Shown here: positions 1 to 6,914 of the stretch, piece after piece | How the letters are laid out: each line of letters begins with the position of its first letter | How positions within the stretch are numbered: the first letter of the stretch is position 1 | From: an uncultured Peptoniphilus sp. | GTDB lineage: Bacteria; Bacillota; Clostridia; Tissierellales; Peptoniphilaceae | Length of the DNA: 24,604 bases | Assembly: GCF_946998875.1 (NCBI RefSeq) | Contig: NZ_CAMQAY010000019.1 | Coordinates: 1 to 24,604 of the forward strand | Direction: 5' to 3' | The notes under the pieces: generated by a model | The model's input: only the letters and a program-made list of their open reading frames with translations | Told to the model about the DNA's origin: nothing | Databases searched by the model: none | Translations under genes and position numbers: made by a program

Positions 1-360
1 CCAAGGCAAAGGACAAAGAAAATAAAGAAGCAGCCGAAAAAGCTCTTGAAGAAGAAAAAGGCAAAGCCAAAGAAGAAATCGACAAGCTACCAAACCTAAG
101 CGACGAAGAAAAAGACACATACAAAGGTAAAGTAGACGAAGCAACAGACAAAGCAGGAGTAGACAAAGCTGTAGAAGACGCCAAGGCAAAGGACAAAGAA
201 AATAAAGAAGCAGCCGAAAAAGCTCTTGAAGAAGACAAAAAAGCAGCAAAAGATGAAATAGACAAACTACCAAATCTAAGCGACGACGAAAAGAATGACG
301 CAAAAGGTAAAGTGGACGAAGCAACAGACAAAGCAGGAGTAGACAAAGCTGTAGAAGACG
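1..360 (+). repeat. Two tandem 180-bp (60-codon) repeats in the surface protein gene
   Basis: Bases 1-180 and 181-360 are direct repeats with a 180-bp period, in frame with the coding sequence. The first 54 bases of each unit are identical and the last 40 or so nearly so, while the middle (about 55-125 of each unit) has many substitutions. A third, diverged copy of the module core lies at about 942-1075, after the coiled-coil region. The array probably continues past the left edge. Confidence 0.9.
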
Positions 361-1637
361 CTAAAGAAAAAGACGCAGAAAAGGCATCTGACCCAGCAGA
401 CAAAGCAAAAAAAGAAGCGGAAGAAGCAAAGAAAGAAGCCGAAGAAGCAAAAGCCGAAGCAGAAAAGAAAGCAAAAGAAGCAGAAGAAAAAGCTAAGGAA
501 GCAGAAAAAGCAGCCGAAGAAGCAAAAAAAGCAGCAGAAGAAGCAGCTGAAAAGGCAAAGGAAGCAGAAGAAAAAGCTAAAGAAGCAGAGGAAAAAGCTA
601 AGGAAGCAGAAAAGGCAGCCGAAGAAGCAAAAGAAGCTAAGGAAGCATCAGAAGCAGATCCTAATAACCAAGAATTAGCAGAAAAAGCTAAGGAAGCAGC
701 AGAAAAAGCTAAGGAAGCTGAAAAGGCAGCCGAAGACGCTAAGAAATCAGCAGAAGAAGCAAAAGAAGCTGCAGATAATGCAAAAGAAGAAGCTGAAAAG
801 AAAGCTGAAGAAGCAACGAAGGCAGCTGAAGACGCTAAGGAAGCAAAAGAAGCTGCAGATAATGCACAAAAAGAAGCAGATAAAAAAGCTAAAGAAGCAG
901 AAGAAAAAGAAAAAGCACTTCCTGCAACAGTTGCCGATAAAGAAAAGGCTAAAGAAGAAATTGACAAGCTACCTAAGCTAAGTGACGCAGAAAAAGATAA
1001 ATATAAAAAACAAGTTGACGATGCAAAGACAAAGGGCGAAGTAGCAAAAGTTGTAGAAGAAGCTAAAGAAAAATCAGCTGGAGGACAAACACCACCTACA
1101 CCAACACCAACTCCTACACCTAACCCAAGCGTAGACAGGGATCATGATTACTGGTATAGACCATACTGGACATATAGTTATGGACCATCTACTACAACAA
1201 AGGTAACACCAGCAAAGTCAAATCTTGTAAAACTAGAAGCAAAATTAGTAATTGGTTCTAAAGAAATGATCAAATCAGTAGATGGCGTAGACCAAAAAGT
1301 ATTTATGGACATTGCACCATTTATTGAAAAAGATAGAACAATGTTACCTATTAGATTTGTAGCAGAAGCATTAGGATTTAATGTTCAATGGGATAATGAA
1401 AACAGAACAGTAATCCTAATTGACAAAGAAAATGTAGTTAAAATTCCAGTAGATACAAATCAAATAATTGTAAACGGAAAGGTTTATGAAAGTGATGTAA
1501 AACCAGTCATTAGAAATGACAGAACAATGCTACCAATAGCAAATATAGCAAGAGCATTGGGCTTAAAAGATGGCAAGGATATTTTCTGGAATGGAAATAC
1601 AAAGGAAGTACTAATCACAAGAGAAGTTTCAAAATAA
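3..1637 (+). CDS. Repetitive surface protein, 5' end outside window (GA-like modules, KAEEA coiled coil, copper-amine-oxidase-N-like C-terminus)
   Basis: The frame is open from base 3 with no upstream stop, so the gene starts outside the window; the in-frame GTG at 312 is an ordinary Val codon. The 544 visible residues contain, in order: two 60-residue repeats with a three-helix pattern (about nt 60-195 and 240-375) built on a EIDKLPNLSD core; a long Lys/Glu/Ala heptad-like region (about nt 390-930), predicted as a rod-like coiled coil; a third repeat (about 942-1075); a Pro/Thr linker; an aromatic-rich stretch (about 1138-1187); and a C-terminal domain with two DRTMLPI motifs (about 1335 and 1518), typical of the copper amine oxidase N-like family (PF07833) of Gram-positive surface proteins. 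The repeats resemble albumin-binding GA modules, which is inference. There is no LPXTG motif or terminal membrane helix, so attachment may depend on the C-terminal domain. It ends in tandem TAA stops. Confidence 0.85.
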   Translation, partial: KAKDKENKEAAEKALEEEKGKAKEEIDKLPNLSDEEKDTYKGKVDEATDKAGVDKAVEDAKAKDKENKEAAEKALEEDKKAAKDEIDKLPNLSDDEKNDAKGKVDEATDKAGVDKAVEDAKEKDAEKASDPADKAKKEAEEAKKEAEEAKAEAEKKAKEAEEKAKEAEKAAEEAKKAAEEAAEKAKEAEEKAKEAEEKAKEAEKAAEEAKEAKEASEADPNNQELAEKAKEAAEKAKEAEKAAEDAKKSAEEAKEAADNAKEEAEKKAEEATKAAEDAKEAKEAADNAQKEADKKAKEAEEKEKALPATVADKEKAKEEIDKLPKLSDAEKDKYKKQVDDAKTKGEVAKVVEEAKEKSAGGQTPPTPTPTPTPNPSVDRDHDYWYRPYWTYSYGPSTTTKVTPAKSNLVKLEAKLVIGSKEMIKSVDGVDQKVFMDIAPFIEKDRTMLPIRFVAEALGFNVQWDNENRTVILIDKENVVKIPVDTNQIIVNGKVYESDVKPVIRNDRTMLPIANIARALGLKDGKDIFWNGNTKEVLITREVSK

Positions 1638-1665
1638 TAACTTCAAAGCTGAAAAGAACTTTCCA

Positions 1666-1726
1666 TAAGACTTATAAATCTAACCTTATAGTCTTAGAAA
1701 AGTGAATATTTGCTAAATCTTAGCAA
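1666..1726 (+). other. Two small hairpins downstream of the surface protein gene
   Basis: The 3' untranslated stretch has an inverted repeat pairing 1666-1672 (TAAGACT) with 1690-1696, and a tight hairpin pairing 1710-1716 (TTGCTAA) with 1720-1726 around a 3-base loop. Neither is followed by a long U-tract, so they do not look like terminators themselves. They sit just before the terminator at 1733 and could stabilise the mRNA 3' end; that role is inferred. Confidence 0.45.
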
Positions 1727-1732
1727 TAAAAG

Positions 1733-1766
1733 AAGGAGCTGAGCCAAGTGCTTAGTTCCTTTTTTC
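1733..1766 (+). terminator. Rho-independent terminator of the surface protein gene
   Basis: An 11-bp stem pairs 1733-1743 (AAGGAGCTGAG) with 1751-1761, including two G-U pairs, around a 7-base loop. A run of T follows to 1765. Orientation and position fit termination of the surface protein transcript. Confidence 0.8.
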
Positions 1767-1770
1767 ATAA

Positions 1771-1813
1771 AAAGCTACCTCTTCACATGGAATTGTAAAG
1801 AGGTAGTTTTTTT
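1771..1813. terminator. Bidirectional terminator between convergent genes
   Basis: The arms CTACCTCTT (1775-1783) and its exact complement (1798-1806) form a 9-bp stem with a 14-base loop. T-runs follow on the plus strand (1807-1813), and an A-run precedes on the left, giving a U-tract on the minus strand. It can end the minus-strand DUF4364-type gene and back up the terminator at 1733. Confidence 0.75.
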
Positions 1814-1821
1814 ATATAACT

Positions 1822-2337
1822 TTATTCTTCTGTCAAAATTTTTAATATTTCCGAATAAATATTTTCTGCATTCTTTTTAAAGTTTGCAGAAATTTTTTTT
1901 GCCATGATTTCATCTGCTGTTTCGATTTTTAAGTCCAAGACAGCTATTTCGTCGTCCTTTATTTTTAGGTGGGCGAAGTTTATATCATCTTCCTCAAAAG
2001 CTTCTCCTGAAACTGAATTTTTAAGGAGAAGTTCGTGGCGATATAAATCTATTTTCTCATCTAAAAATTTTATATTTTCTTCTGGTATTTGCTCATAAAA
2101 AATATCTAGGGTCTTTTCTCCATCCTCTGATAGATAATATTTTTTGTCGCCGTCAAAGAGGACGAGCCCCGTCGACTCCAAGTCATTTAAATACTGTTTG
2201 AAGTAAAAGTAGTTAAAGAGCTCTATGTCTAAGACAAAATAGGAGAGGTCATTCTCCTTTAGTTTGTGGTTAAACTTATCTATGATGTAGAGGATCAATA
2301 ATTTATTTAATGCAAGTTCAAAGGAACTTTTTTCCAT
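1822..2337 (-). CDS. DUF4364-family protein
   Basis: A soluble 171-residue protein that I place in DUF4364, a Firmicutes family of unknown function. The N-terminal half (about 1-90) looks like a winged-helix fold ending in KKYYLSEDGEKTL, as in the MarR/PadR-like wing and following helix. The C-terminal half is acidic and mixed alpha/beta. A DNA-binding role is inferred. The ATG at 2337 is preferred because AAGGTG lies 5 bases upstream; the frame stays open to 2385, but that extension has no comparable binding site and would run through the promoter at 2356-2385. Divergent from hpt, it shares a short regulatory region with it. Confidence 0.75.
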   Translation of the reverse strand: MEKSSFELALNKLLILYIIDKFNHKLKENDLSYFVLDIELFNYFYFKQYLNDLESTGLVLFDGDKKYYLSEDGEKTLDIFYEQIPEENIKFLDEKIDLYRHELLLKNSVSGEAFEEDDINFAHLKIKDDEIAVLDLKIETADEIMAKKISANFKKNAENIYSEILKILTEE

Positions 2338-2355
2338 GTTATCACCTTCTCTTAA

Positions 2356-2385
2356 ATTATACCAAAGCAGGGCTTCTAATAGCAA
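2356..2385 (-). promoter_or_regulatory. Promoter of the DUF4364-type gene (extended -10)
   Basis: On the minus strand a perfect TATAAT (2356-2361) is preceded by TGG, giving an extended -10 (TGNTATAAT). A TTGCTA -35-like hexamer (2380-2385) lies 18 bases further upstream. Confidence 0.6.
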
Positions 2386-2410
2386 TTAAAGATGAATTTT
2401 TGCCATTTTT

Positions 2411-2419
2411 TGATATAAT
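2411..2419 (+). promoter_or_regulatory. Extended -10 promoter of hpt
   Basis: TGATATAAT at 2411-2419 is a perfect extended -10. No good -35 sits at the correct distance. Transcription would begin near 2426, giving a very short leader that barely includes the hpt ribosome binding site (2422-2430). Confidence 0.5.
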
Positions 2420-2434
2420 GTAGGTGGAGGAATT

Positions 2435-2962
2435 ATGGAAAGACAAATTTTATTTTCTCGTCAAGAGATAAAGGAAAAGGTAGAAAGTCTGGGCAAAAGA
2501 ATTACAGAAGACTTTGACGATAATTTCGTAGTCATTTCTCTTTTGAGAGGCAGCTTTATTTTTGCGGCAGACTTAGTTAGAGAGATTGATAAATTAGTTG
2601 AGATAGATTTTCTCACAACTTCATCCTATGGACACAGTGAGTCTTCCAGTGGAGAGGTGAGATTTTTGACAGACCTACGCACAAATATAGAGGGCAGAGA
2701 TGTTCTTGTTGTAGACGACATTTTAGACACGGGGAACACTCTTTATGCAGTGAAGGAAAAACTTTTAAGCTACAAGCCAAAGTCCTTAAAGACTTGCGTC
2801 TTACTTGACAAGCCTTCAAGGAGAGAGGCAGATGTATCTGCTGACTATGTTGGCTTTGAAATTGATGATATTTTTATTGTTGGCTACGGTTTAAATTATG
2901 GCGACCACTACAGGAATGTGCCTTACATCTACACTTATAAGGAAAAAAATGAAAAGATATAA
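2435..2962 (+). CDS. hpt: Hypoxanthine phosphoribosyltransferase
   Basis: A cytoplasmic purine-salvage enzyme that converts hypoxanthine (and usually guanine) plus PRPP to IMP (GMP). Its 175 residues are the usual length for bacterial Hpt. The PRPP-binding signature VVDDILDTGNT lies at about 92-102, and the LRGS loop that binds pyrophosphate at 37-40. The ATG at 2435 has GGTGGAGG just upstream. It is the first gene of a plus-strand run: the next gene overlaps its 3' end by 14 bases. The motifs are diagnostic of the type I PRTase fold; xanthine specificity is less likely but cannot be excluded by eye. Confidence 0.93.
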   Translation: MERQILFSRQEIKEKVESLGKRITEDFDDNFVVISLLRGSFIFAADLVREIDKLVEIDFLTTSSYGHSESSSGEVRFLTDLRTNIEGRDVLVVDDILDTGNTLYAVKEKLLSYKPKSLKTCVLLDKPSRREADVSADYVGFEIDDIFIVGYGLNYGDHYRNVPYIYTYKEKNEKI

Positions 2963-3863
2963 AAAGAAAAACTTAAATGTCATGAGCGTCAATTCCTTGA
3001 CTCTTGTGCTTGCAATTATTTTTTTGACCTTTGGTTTTAATATTCAAGAGAAATACAGCTTTTGGGGAACTTTTATTACAGAAATTTTTATAATTTTAAT
3101 CCCAGCAATTCTTATTTCTTCAACGGGAAATATTAAAGAGGTTTTAAAAATTAAAAAGATTTCTGGTGAGAGCATTTTAAAGACAATTATACTTGTGATT
3201 TTGTCCTACCCAGTGATTTTACTTTTAAATGGAATATTTTTGTCCCTTCTTTCAAATTTTATTGAATACAAAAATTTCCCCATGGAGTTAATGCTGCAAA
3301 ATGTTCCAATTTTTAATTATTTAATATTTATGTGCCTAGTGCCTGCTATTTGCGAAGAAGTTTTCTTCAGGGGAACTCTCACTAATGCCTATAATGTCTA
3401 TGGGGAGAAGTTTGCCATAGTGGTATCTGGTCTTGTCTTCGCTCTATTTCACTTTGACATACAAAATTTTATCGCCCCCTTCTTGTTGGGACTTTTGTTT
3501 TCAAGTTTAATCGAAGTTACGGGCTCAATAATCCCAGCCATAGTGGCGCACTTTGTCAACAATGTCATTGCAGTTTTGACGGCAAGGTATGTCAATGAAA
3601 GGCTCTTTGAATTTTTACGCAAGACAAAACTTTCTCGCGAAATTGGCTCTCTTGAGCTTTCAATTATAATTTTACTTATTGTAGTTTCAATTTTTTCTGT
3701 GATTTTAATTAGACTAATCCTTAAAAATTTGAAAAAGGAAAACCAAGAGGATGTGGAAATAAAAATTAGGTACAGAGATGTGGAAGGCATTGATTTATTT
3801 AACTTCGTGCCTATAATTGCCCTTGTGATTTTGTATTTCATCTATCACTACATTGTTTTTTAG
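2949..3863 (+). CDS. CPBP-family intramembrane metalloprotease (CAAX protease-like)
   Basis: A 304-residue multi-spanning membrane protein of the CPBP (Abi/Rce1-like) family. It carries the three hallmark motifs: EEVFFR (136-141), FALFH (164-168) and HFVNN (201-205). These supply the catalytic glutamates and metal-coordinating residues in this family. About eight hydrophobic segments are visible. The ATG at 2949 is chosen over the in-frame 2898 start because AAGGA lies just upstream and the longer form would sit deep inside hpt. Substrate is unknown; relatives process prenylated peptides or bacteriocins or act in immunity to them. No bacteriocin gene is nearby. Confidence 0.88.
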   Translation: MKRYKKKNLNVMSVNSLTLVLAIIFLTFGFNIQEKYSFWGTFITEIFIILIPAILISSTGNIKEVLKIKKISGESILKTIILVILSYPVILLLNGIFLSLLSNFIEYKNFPMELMLQNVPIFNYLIFMCLVPAICEEVFFRGTLTNAYNVYGEKFAIVVSGLVFALFHFDIQNFIAPFLLGLLFSSLIEVTGSIIPAIVAHFVNNVIAVLTARYVNERLFEFLRKTKLSREIGSLELSIIILLIVVSIFSVILIRLILKNLKKENQEDVEIKIRYRDVEGIDLFNFVPIIALVILYFIYHYIVF

Positions 3864-3873
3864 GAGGTAGGAT

Positions 3874-4611
3874 ATGGATAAGATAAGAGAAGCAGCTGAT
3901 TTAATTTTAAGGTCAAAAAAAGTTTTTGCCCTAACTGGCGCAGGAATTTCTACAGATTCAGGCATACCTGACTTTAGATCTTCCTCTGGCTATTATTCCA
4001 AGATGGACCCCATGCTTGCCCTTTCCAAGGATAGACTAATAAACCATCCAGAAATTTTTTATAAGGAAGGCTACAAAATTCTTGAGGACTTAAACGACCA
4101 AGAGCCCAATGATGGACACAAGGCATTGGCAAAAATGGAAGAGGAAGGATTTCTTGCAGGCATAATTACGCAAAACATCGACAACCTTCATGCCAAGGCT
4201 GGCTCAAAAAATATTTACGAAGTCCATGGGGAAACTCGTGGCACTCACTGCATGAAATGTGGACGTGAATATCCCTTTGCCCTCATGCGTGAAAAAGTTG
4301 AGAGGGGAGAAATTCCACCTAAGTGCGACCACTGCGGCGGCACAATCCGTCCAAATGTAGTTATGTTTGGAGACATGATGCCTGACGACTTCGACAGGGG
4401 AGCAAGAGAGCTTAATGACACAGACACCCTAATAGTTGTTGGTTCATCACTTACAGTTTCTCCAGTAAACTTTTTGCCAAACTATGTGGACCACTTAATC
4501 ATAATAAATAATGACCCTACGCCAATGGATAGGCGAGCAGATGTAGTTATTCATGAAAATTCTTCAGTTGTACTTCAAGAAATTTTAAAGGAGCTTGAAG
4601 AAAGATCATGA
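3874..4611 (+). CDS. cobB: NAD-dependent protein deacylase, Sir2 family
   Basis: A cytoplasmic sirtuin that removes acyl groups from lysines using NAD+, yielding nicotinamide and O-acyl-ADP-ribose. In its 245 residues all key motifs are present: GAGIS (22-26), the NAD-binding TQNIDNLH (99-106), catalytic His118 in VHGE, a four-cysteine zinc site (Cys126, Cys129, Cys151, Cys154) and GSSLTVSP (190-197). The ATG at 3874 follows TAGGAGG. It lies 10 bases after the CPBP gene and runs into the methyltransferase gene with a stop/start overlap, so the three are probably co-transcribed. Confidence 0.95.
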   Translation: MDKIREAADLILRSKKVFALTGAGISTDSGIPDFRSSSGYYSKMDPMLALSKDRLINHPEIFYKEGYKILEDLNDQEPNDGHKALAKMEEEGFLAGIITQNIDNLHAKAGSKNIYEVHGETRGTHCMKCGREYPFALMREKVERGEIPPKCDHCGGTIRPNVVMFGDMMPDDFDRGARELNDTDTLIVVGSSLTVSPVNFLPNYVDHLIIINNDPTPMDRRADVVIHENSSVVLQEILKELEERS

Positions 4612-5342
4612 TGTACGGAGATTTCGCATATTTTTACGACAAGCTCATGTACGATCTTGACTACGAGAAAATTTATAAATTTATAAAAGAGCTTCTGGGG
4701 AAAAAGTCTCTAGAGCCTAAATTAATTTTAGAAATGGCTTGTGGCACAGGTGGACTGACAGAAAAGTTGGCAAGGGACTACAAGCTTCACGCCTTTGACT
4801 TATCTGATGACATGTTAAGCGTCTGCCAAAATAAAATAAGAAGTAAAAATTTAAAATTATTCAAGCAAAATATGGCGGGATTTTCTGCGCCATCAACTTA
4901 TGATGCAATAATTTCTGTTGGCGACAGCCTAAATTACCTGACTGATGTCAGGGACTTTGAGGCTGCAATAAAATCTGCTTACGCTTACTTAAAGGAAGAT
5001 GGAATTTTTATTTTTGACCTCAATACAGAATACAAATTTAAAAATATTCCCTCAGTGACAGTGGACGAAGTGGATGATGTCTTATATATTTGGGAAAATA
5101 TCTACGATGAAGAAGAAAAACTAAACACCTACGGAGTTAATTTTTTTAGAAATATAAGGGACAATGACTACAGGAGATTTTACGAGGAACACTTAGAGAG
5201 AGCATATGACCTTAGCTTCGTGAAAAATTTATTGGAAAAAACTGGATTTAAGGACCTAGAAGTTTACGACGACTACGACTTTAAAGAGGCGGGAGAAGAA
5301 ACTTCAAGATACACTTTTGTCGCTAGAAAATTTTATAAGTAG
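4608..5342 (+). CDS. Class I SAM-dependent methyltransferase (YqeM-like)
   Basis: A cytoplasmic methyltransferase of 244 residues with a Rossmann-type SAM-binding domain. Motif I LEMACGTGG lies at about 41-49, the acidic residue after strand 2 in AFDLSDDML at about 62-70, and the GDSLNYL region follows. The layout resembles Bacillus YqeM, whose substrate is uncertain; small-molecule or protein methylation is possible. Two adjacent ATGs (4608 and 4611) overlap or abut the sirtuin stop. The second gives the family-typical MYGDFAYFYD start and may be the real one. No terminator follows before the toxin-antitoxin promoter. Confidence 0.85.
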   Translation: MMYGDFAYFYDKLMYDLDYEKIYKFIKELLGKKSLEPKLILEMACGTGGLTEKLARDYKLHAFDLSDDMLSVCQNKIRSKNLKLFKQNMAGFSAPSTYDAIISVGDSLNYLTDVRDFEAAIKSAYAYLKEDGIFIFDLNTEYKFKNIPSVTVDEVDDVLYIWENIYDEEEKLNTYGVNFFRNIRDNDYRRFYEEHLERAYDLSFVKNLLEKTGFKDLEVYDDYDFKEAGEETSRYTFVARKFYK

Positions 5343-5343
5343 A

Positions 5344-5375
5344 TTGCAATAGAGTACAAGATGTTGTACAATATC
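5344..5375 (+). promoter_or_regulatory. yefM-yoeB promoter with overlapping YefM operator
   Basis: A -35 TTGCAA (5344-5349) and a -10 TACAAT (5367-5372) are separated by exactly 17 bases. A near-perfect 16-bp palindrome centred on TGTACA (5365-5370, within 5360-5375) covers the -10. A second half-conserved core, AGTACA (5353-5358), sits 12 bases upstream centre to centre. E. coli YefM-YoeB is known to bind paired TGTACA-core sites 12 bp apart, so autorepression is strongly suggested. Confidence 0.75.
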
Positions 5376-5392
5376 TTTAAAGAGGTGAGCTT

Positions 5393-5650
5393 ATGTTAGC
5401 TGTTAATTATAGTGAACTTAGAAAAAATTTGAAAGATTATTGCGACGCAGCCGTTGATGATTTGGAAACAGTTTTGGTTACAAGAAAAGATGACAAAAAT
5501 GTTGTTGTAATAAGTTTAGATGAATACAATAGTTTAATAGAAAATGCTCATATCATGAAAGATCCAAAGTATTATAAAGAATTAATACAAAGAGCAGAGG
5601 ACGTTGAAAAGGGAATTTATAAAGAAAGAGAACTCATTGACATAGAATGA
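5393..5650 (+). CDS. yefM: YefM/Phd-family antitoxin
   Basis: An 85-residue antitoxin of the Phd/YefM family. The N-terminal DNA-binding and dimerisation part starts NYSELRKNLKDYCD, followed by VVVISLDEYNSL as in YefM and Axe. The acidic C-terminal tail (from about 60) should wrap the toxin. It neutralises YoeB and, with it, represses the operon through the adjacent operator. The ATG at 5393 is preceded by GAGGTG. Its stop overlaps the toxin start (ATGA), which ensures antitoxin is made first. Confidence 0.93.
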   Translation: MLAVNYSELRKNLKDYCDAAVDDLETVLVTRKDDKNVVVISLDEYNSLIENAHIMKDPKYYKELIQRAEDVEKGIYKERELIDIE

Positions 5651-5913
5651 AAATATTGTTTCACGACAAGGCTTTTTTGGAATATTTGTCCTGGCAAAAT
5701 ACTGACAAAAAAACTTTAAAGAGAATAAATGAATTAATAAAAGATATTATGAGAAACCCCTACGAGGGCATTGGAAAGCCTGAGCCTTTGCGCTACCAAT
5801 TAAGTGGATATTGGTCCAGGAGAATTAATATAGAAGATAGACTTATTTACAAAATTGAAGGAGATTTGTTAATTATAATTTCCTGTTCAGAACATTATAA
5901 GAAAAATAGATAG
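5647..5913 (+). CDS. yoeB: YoeB/Txe-family mRNA interferase toxin
   Basis: An 88-residue ribosome-dependent endoribonuclease that cuts mRNA in the A site and arrests growth when YefM is degraded. The sequence aligns without gaps to E. coli YoeB from memory: the catalytic residues Glu46 (GKPEPL), Arg65 (IEDR) and His83 (SEHY) fall at the same numbers. Hallmark segments INELIKD and GYWSRRI are also present, so the toxin appears intact and active. It starts inside the antitoxin stop with a 4-base ATGA overlap. Its stop codon (5911-5913) lies within the left arm of the terminator hairpin. Confidence 0.95.
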   Translation: MKILFHDKAFLEYLSWQNTDKKTLKRINELIKDIMRNPYEGIGKPEPLRYQLSGYWSRRINIEDRLIYKIEGDLLIIISCSEHYKKNR

Positions 5914-5931
5914 CAGAGGCTATCTTTTTTT
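5908..5931 (+). terminator. Hairpin with U-tract after yoeB, abutting the hslO ribosome binding site
   Basis: AGATAGC (5908-5914) pairs with GCTATCT (5919-5925) around a 4-base loop, followed by six T. The hslO Shine-Dalgarno AGGAGG (5932-5937) begins directly after the U-tract. It looks like the toxin-antitoxin terminator but could also attenuate hslO. Confidence 0.75.
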
Positions 5932-5942
5932 AGGAGGAAAAT

Positions 5943-6863
5943 TTGGGATATATTTTAAGAGCAATAGATGAAAGTGAAACTATAAAAATTTCTGCTGCCA
6001 TTACCACTGATGTAGTGGAAGAGGCGGCGAAAATTCATAAATTATCAAAGACTACAAGTGCTGCCCTAGGTAGAGTTTTAACAGCTGCAGCAATTATTGG
6101 CTCATGGCAAAAAAATGAAAAGGACTCCATAACTCTTTCCATAAACGGCAATGGACCTGCTGGAAAAATTGTTGCAACTTGCAAAAATGACGGCTATGTA
6201 AAGGGTTATGTTACAAATCCTGGGGCTGACCTTCCTATAAGGGAAGCCGACGGAAAAATTGATGTGGCTGGAATTGTTGGCGAAGGAAACTTAACTCTTG
6301 TCATGGATACGGGCTTGAAGAAGCCCTACACAGGAACAGTTAATCTAACTACTGGAGAGATTGCAGAGGACCTGGCTGTTTATTTTCTACAATCTGACCA
6401 AGTGCCATCAGCTGTTGGACTTGGAGTTCTCGTTGATGTTGACTATTCAATAAAGGCTGCTGGCGGATTTATTATTCAGCTAATGCCCGATGCCACTGAA
6501 GAGCAAATTTCTAAGCTTGAAGAAAATTTAAAGGACCTTCCAAGTGTAACTTCAATTTTAGATGAATATCACGACGCAGAAAAATTAATTGAAATCCTCA
6601 TGAAGGACATTGATTTTAAAATTCTTGAAAAGAGGGAGATCACTTACAAGTGCAACTGCTCTCGTGAAAAGGTTGAAGATGCAATTGTCTCTGTTGGTCC
6701 CAGGGAAATTGAAGAAATTTTAAGAGAGGACAAAAAGGCTGAAGTCTCCTGCTACTTCTGCGACAAGGTCTATGATTTTGACGAAAGTGACTTAGAGAGA
6801 ATGCTAAAAAAGGCAGAGGACATAAATAAAAATAGAGAAATTGTTATTCATGATAATTTTTAA
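5943..6863 (+). CDS. hslO: Hsp33 redox-regulated holdase chaperone
   Basis: A cytoplasmic chaperone that is activated by oxidation and binds unfolding proteins. It has 306 residues, close to the family length of about 290-300. The N-terminal substrate-binding core includes NGNGPAGKI (68-76). The C-terminal redox switch has the zinc-binding cysteines Cys237 and Cys239 (CNC) and Cys270 and Cys273 (CYFC), all intact. The start is TTG at 5943, 5 bases after a strong AGGAGG, giving GYILRAID, the typical family N-terminus. No clear promoter lies between the yoeB terminator hairpin and the gene, so it may depend on read-through or a weak promoter inside yoeB. Confidence 0.96.
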   Translation: MGYILRAIDESETIKISAAITTDVVEEAAKIHKLSKTTSAALGRVLTAAAIIGSWQKNEKDSITLSINGNGPAGKIVATCKNDGYVKGYVTNPGADLPIREADGKIDVAGIVGEGNLTLVMDTGLKKPYTGTVNLTTGEIAEDLAVYFLQSDQVPSAVGLGVLVDVDYSIKAAGGFIIQLMPDATEEQISKLEENLKDLPSVTSILDEYHDAEKLIEILMKDIDFKILEKREITYKCNCSREKVEDAIVSVGPREIEEILREDKKAEVSCYFCDKVYDFDESDLERMLKKAEDINKNREIVIHDNF

Positions 6864-6883
6864 GTAAAAATTTGCAAAATAAA

Positions 6884-6910
6884 AAGATAGGTGAGAGCCT
6901 ATCTTTTTTC
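6884..6910. terminator. Bidirectional terminator between hslO and the convergent ECF gene
   Basis: AGATAGG (6885-6891) pairs with CCTATCT (6898-6904) around a 6-base loop. T-runs flank it on the right and A-runs on the left, so it can act on both strands. Confidence 0.85.
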
Positions 6911-6914
6911 ATGC

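Noticed and set aside
778..981. Lysine-rich 67-codon frame within the surface protein gene
   Set aside because: It is a shifted-frame shadow of the KAEEA repeats with no binding site.
312..1637. GTG at 312 as the start of the surface protein
   Set aside because: The frame is open to base 3 and the repeat unit continues upstream in frame, so GTG is an internal Val codon; the second repeat also has a GTA at the equivalent place in the first unit.
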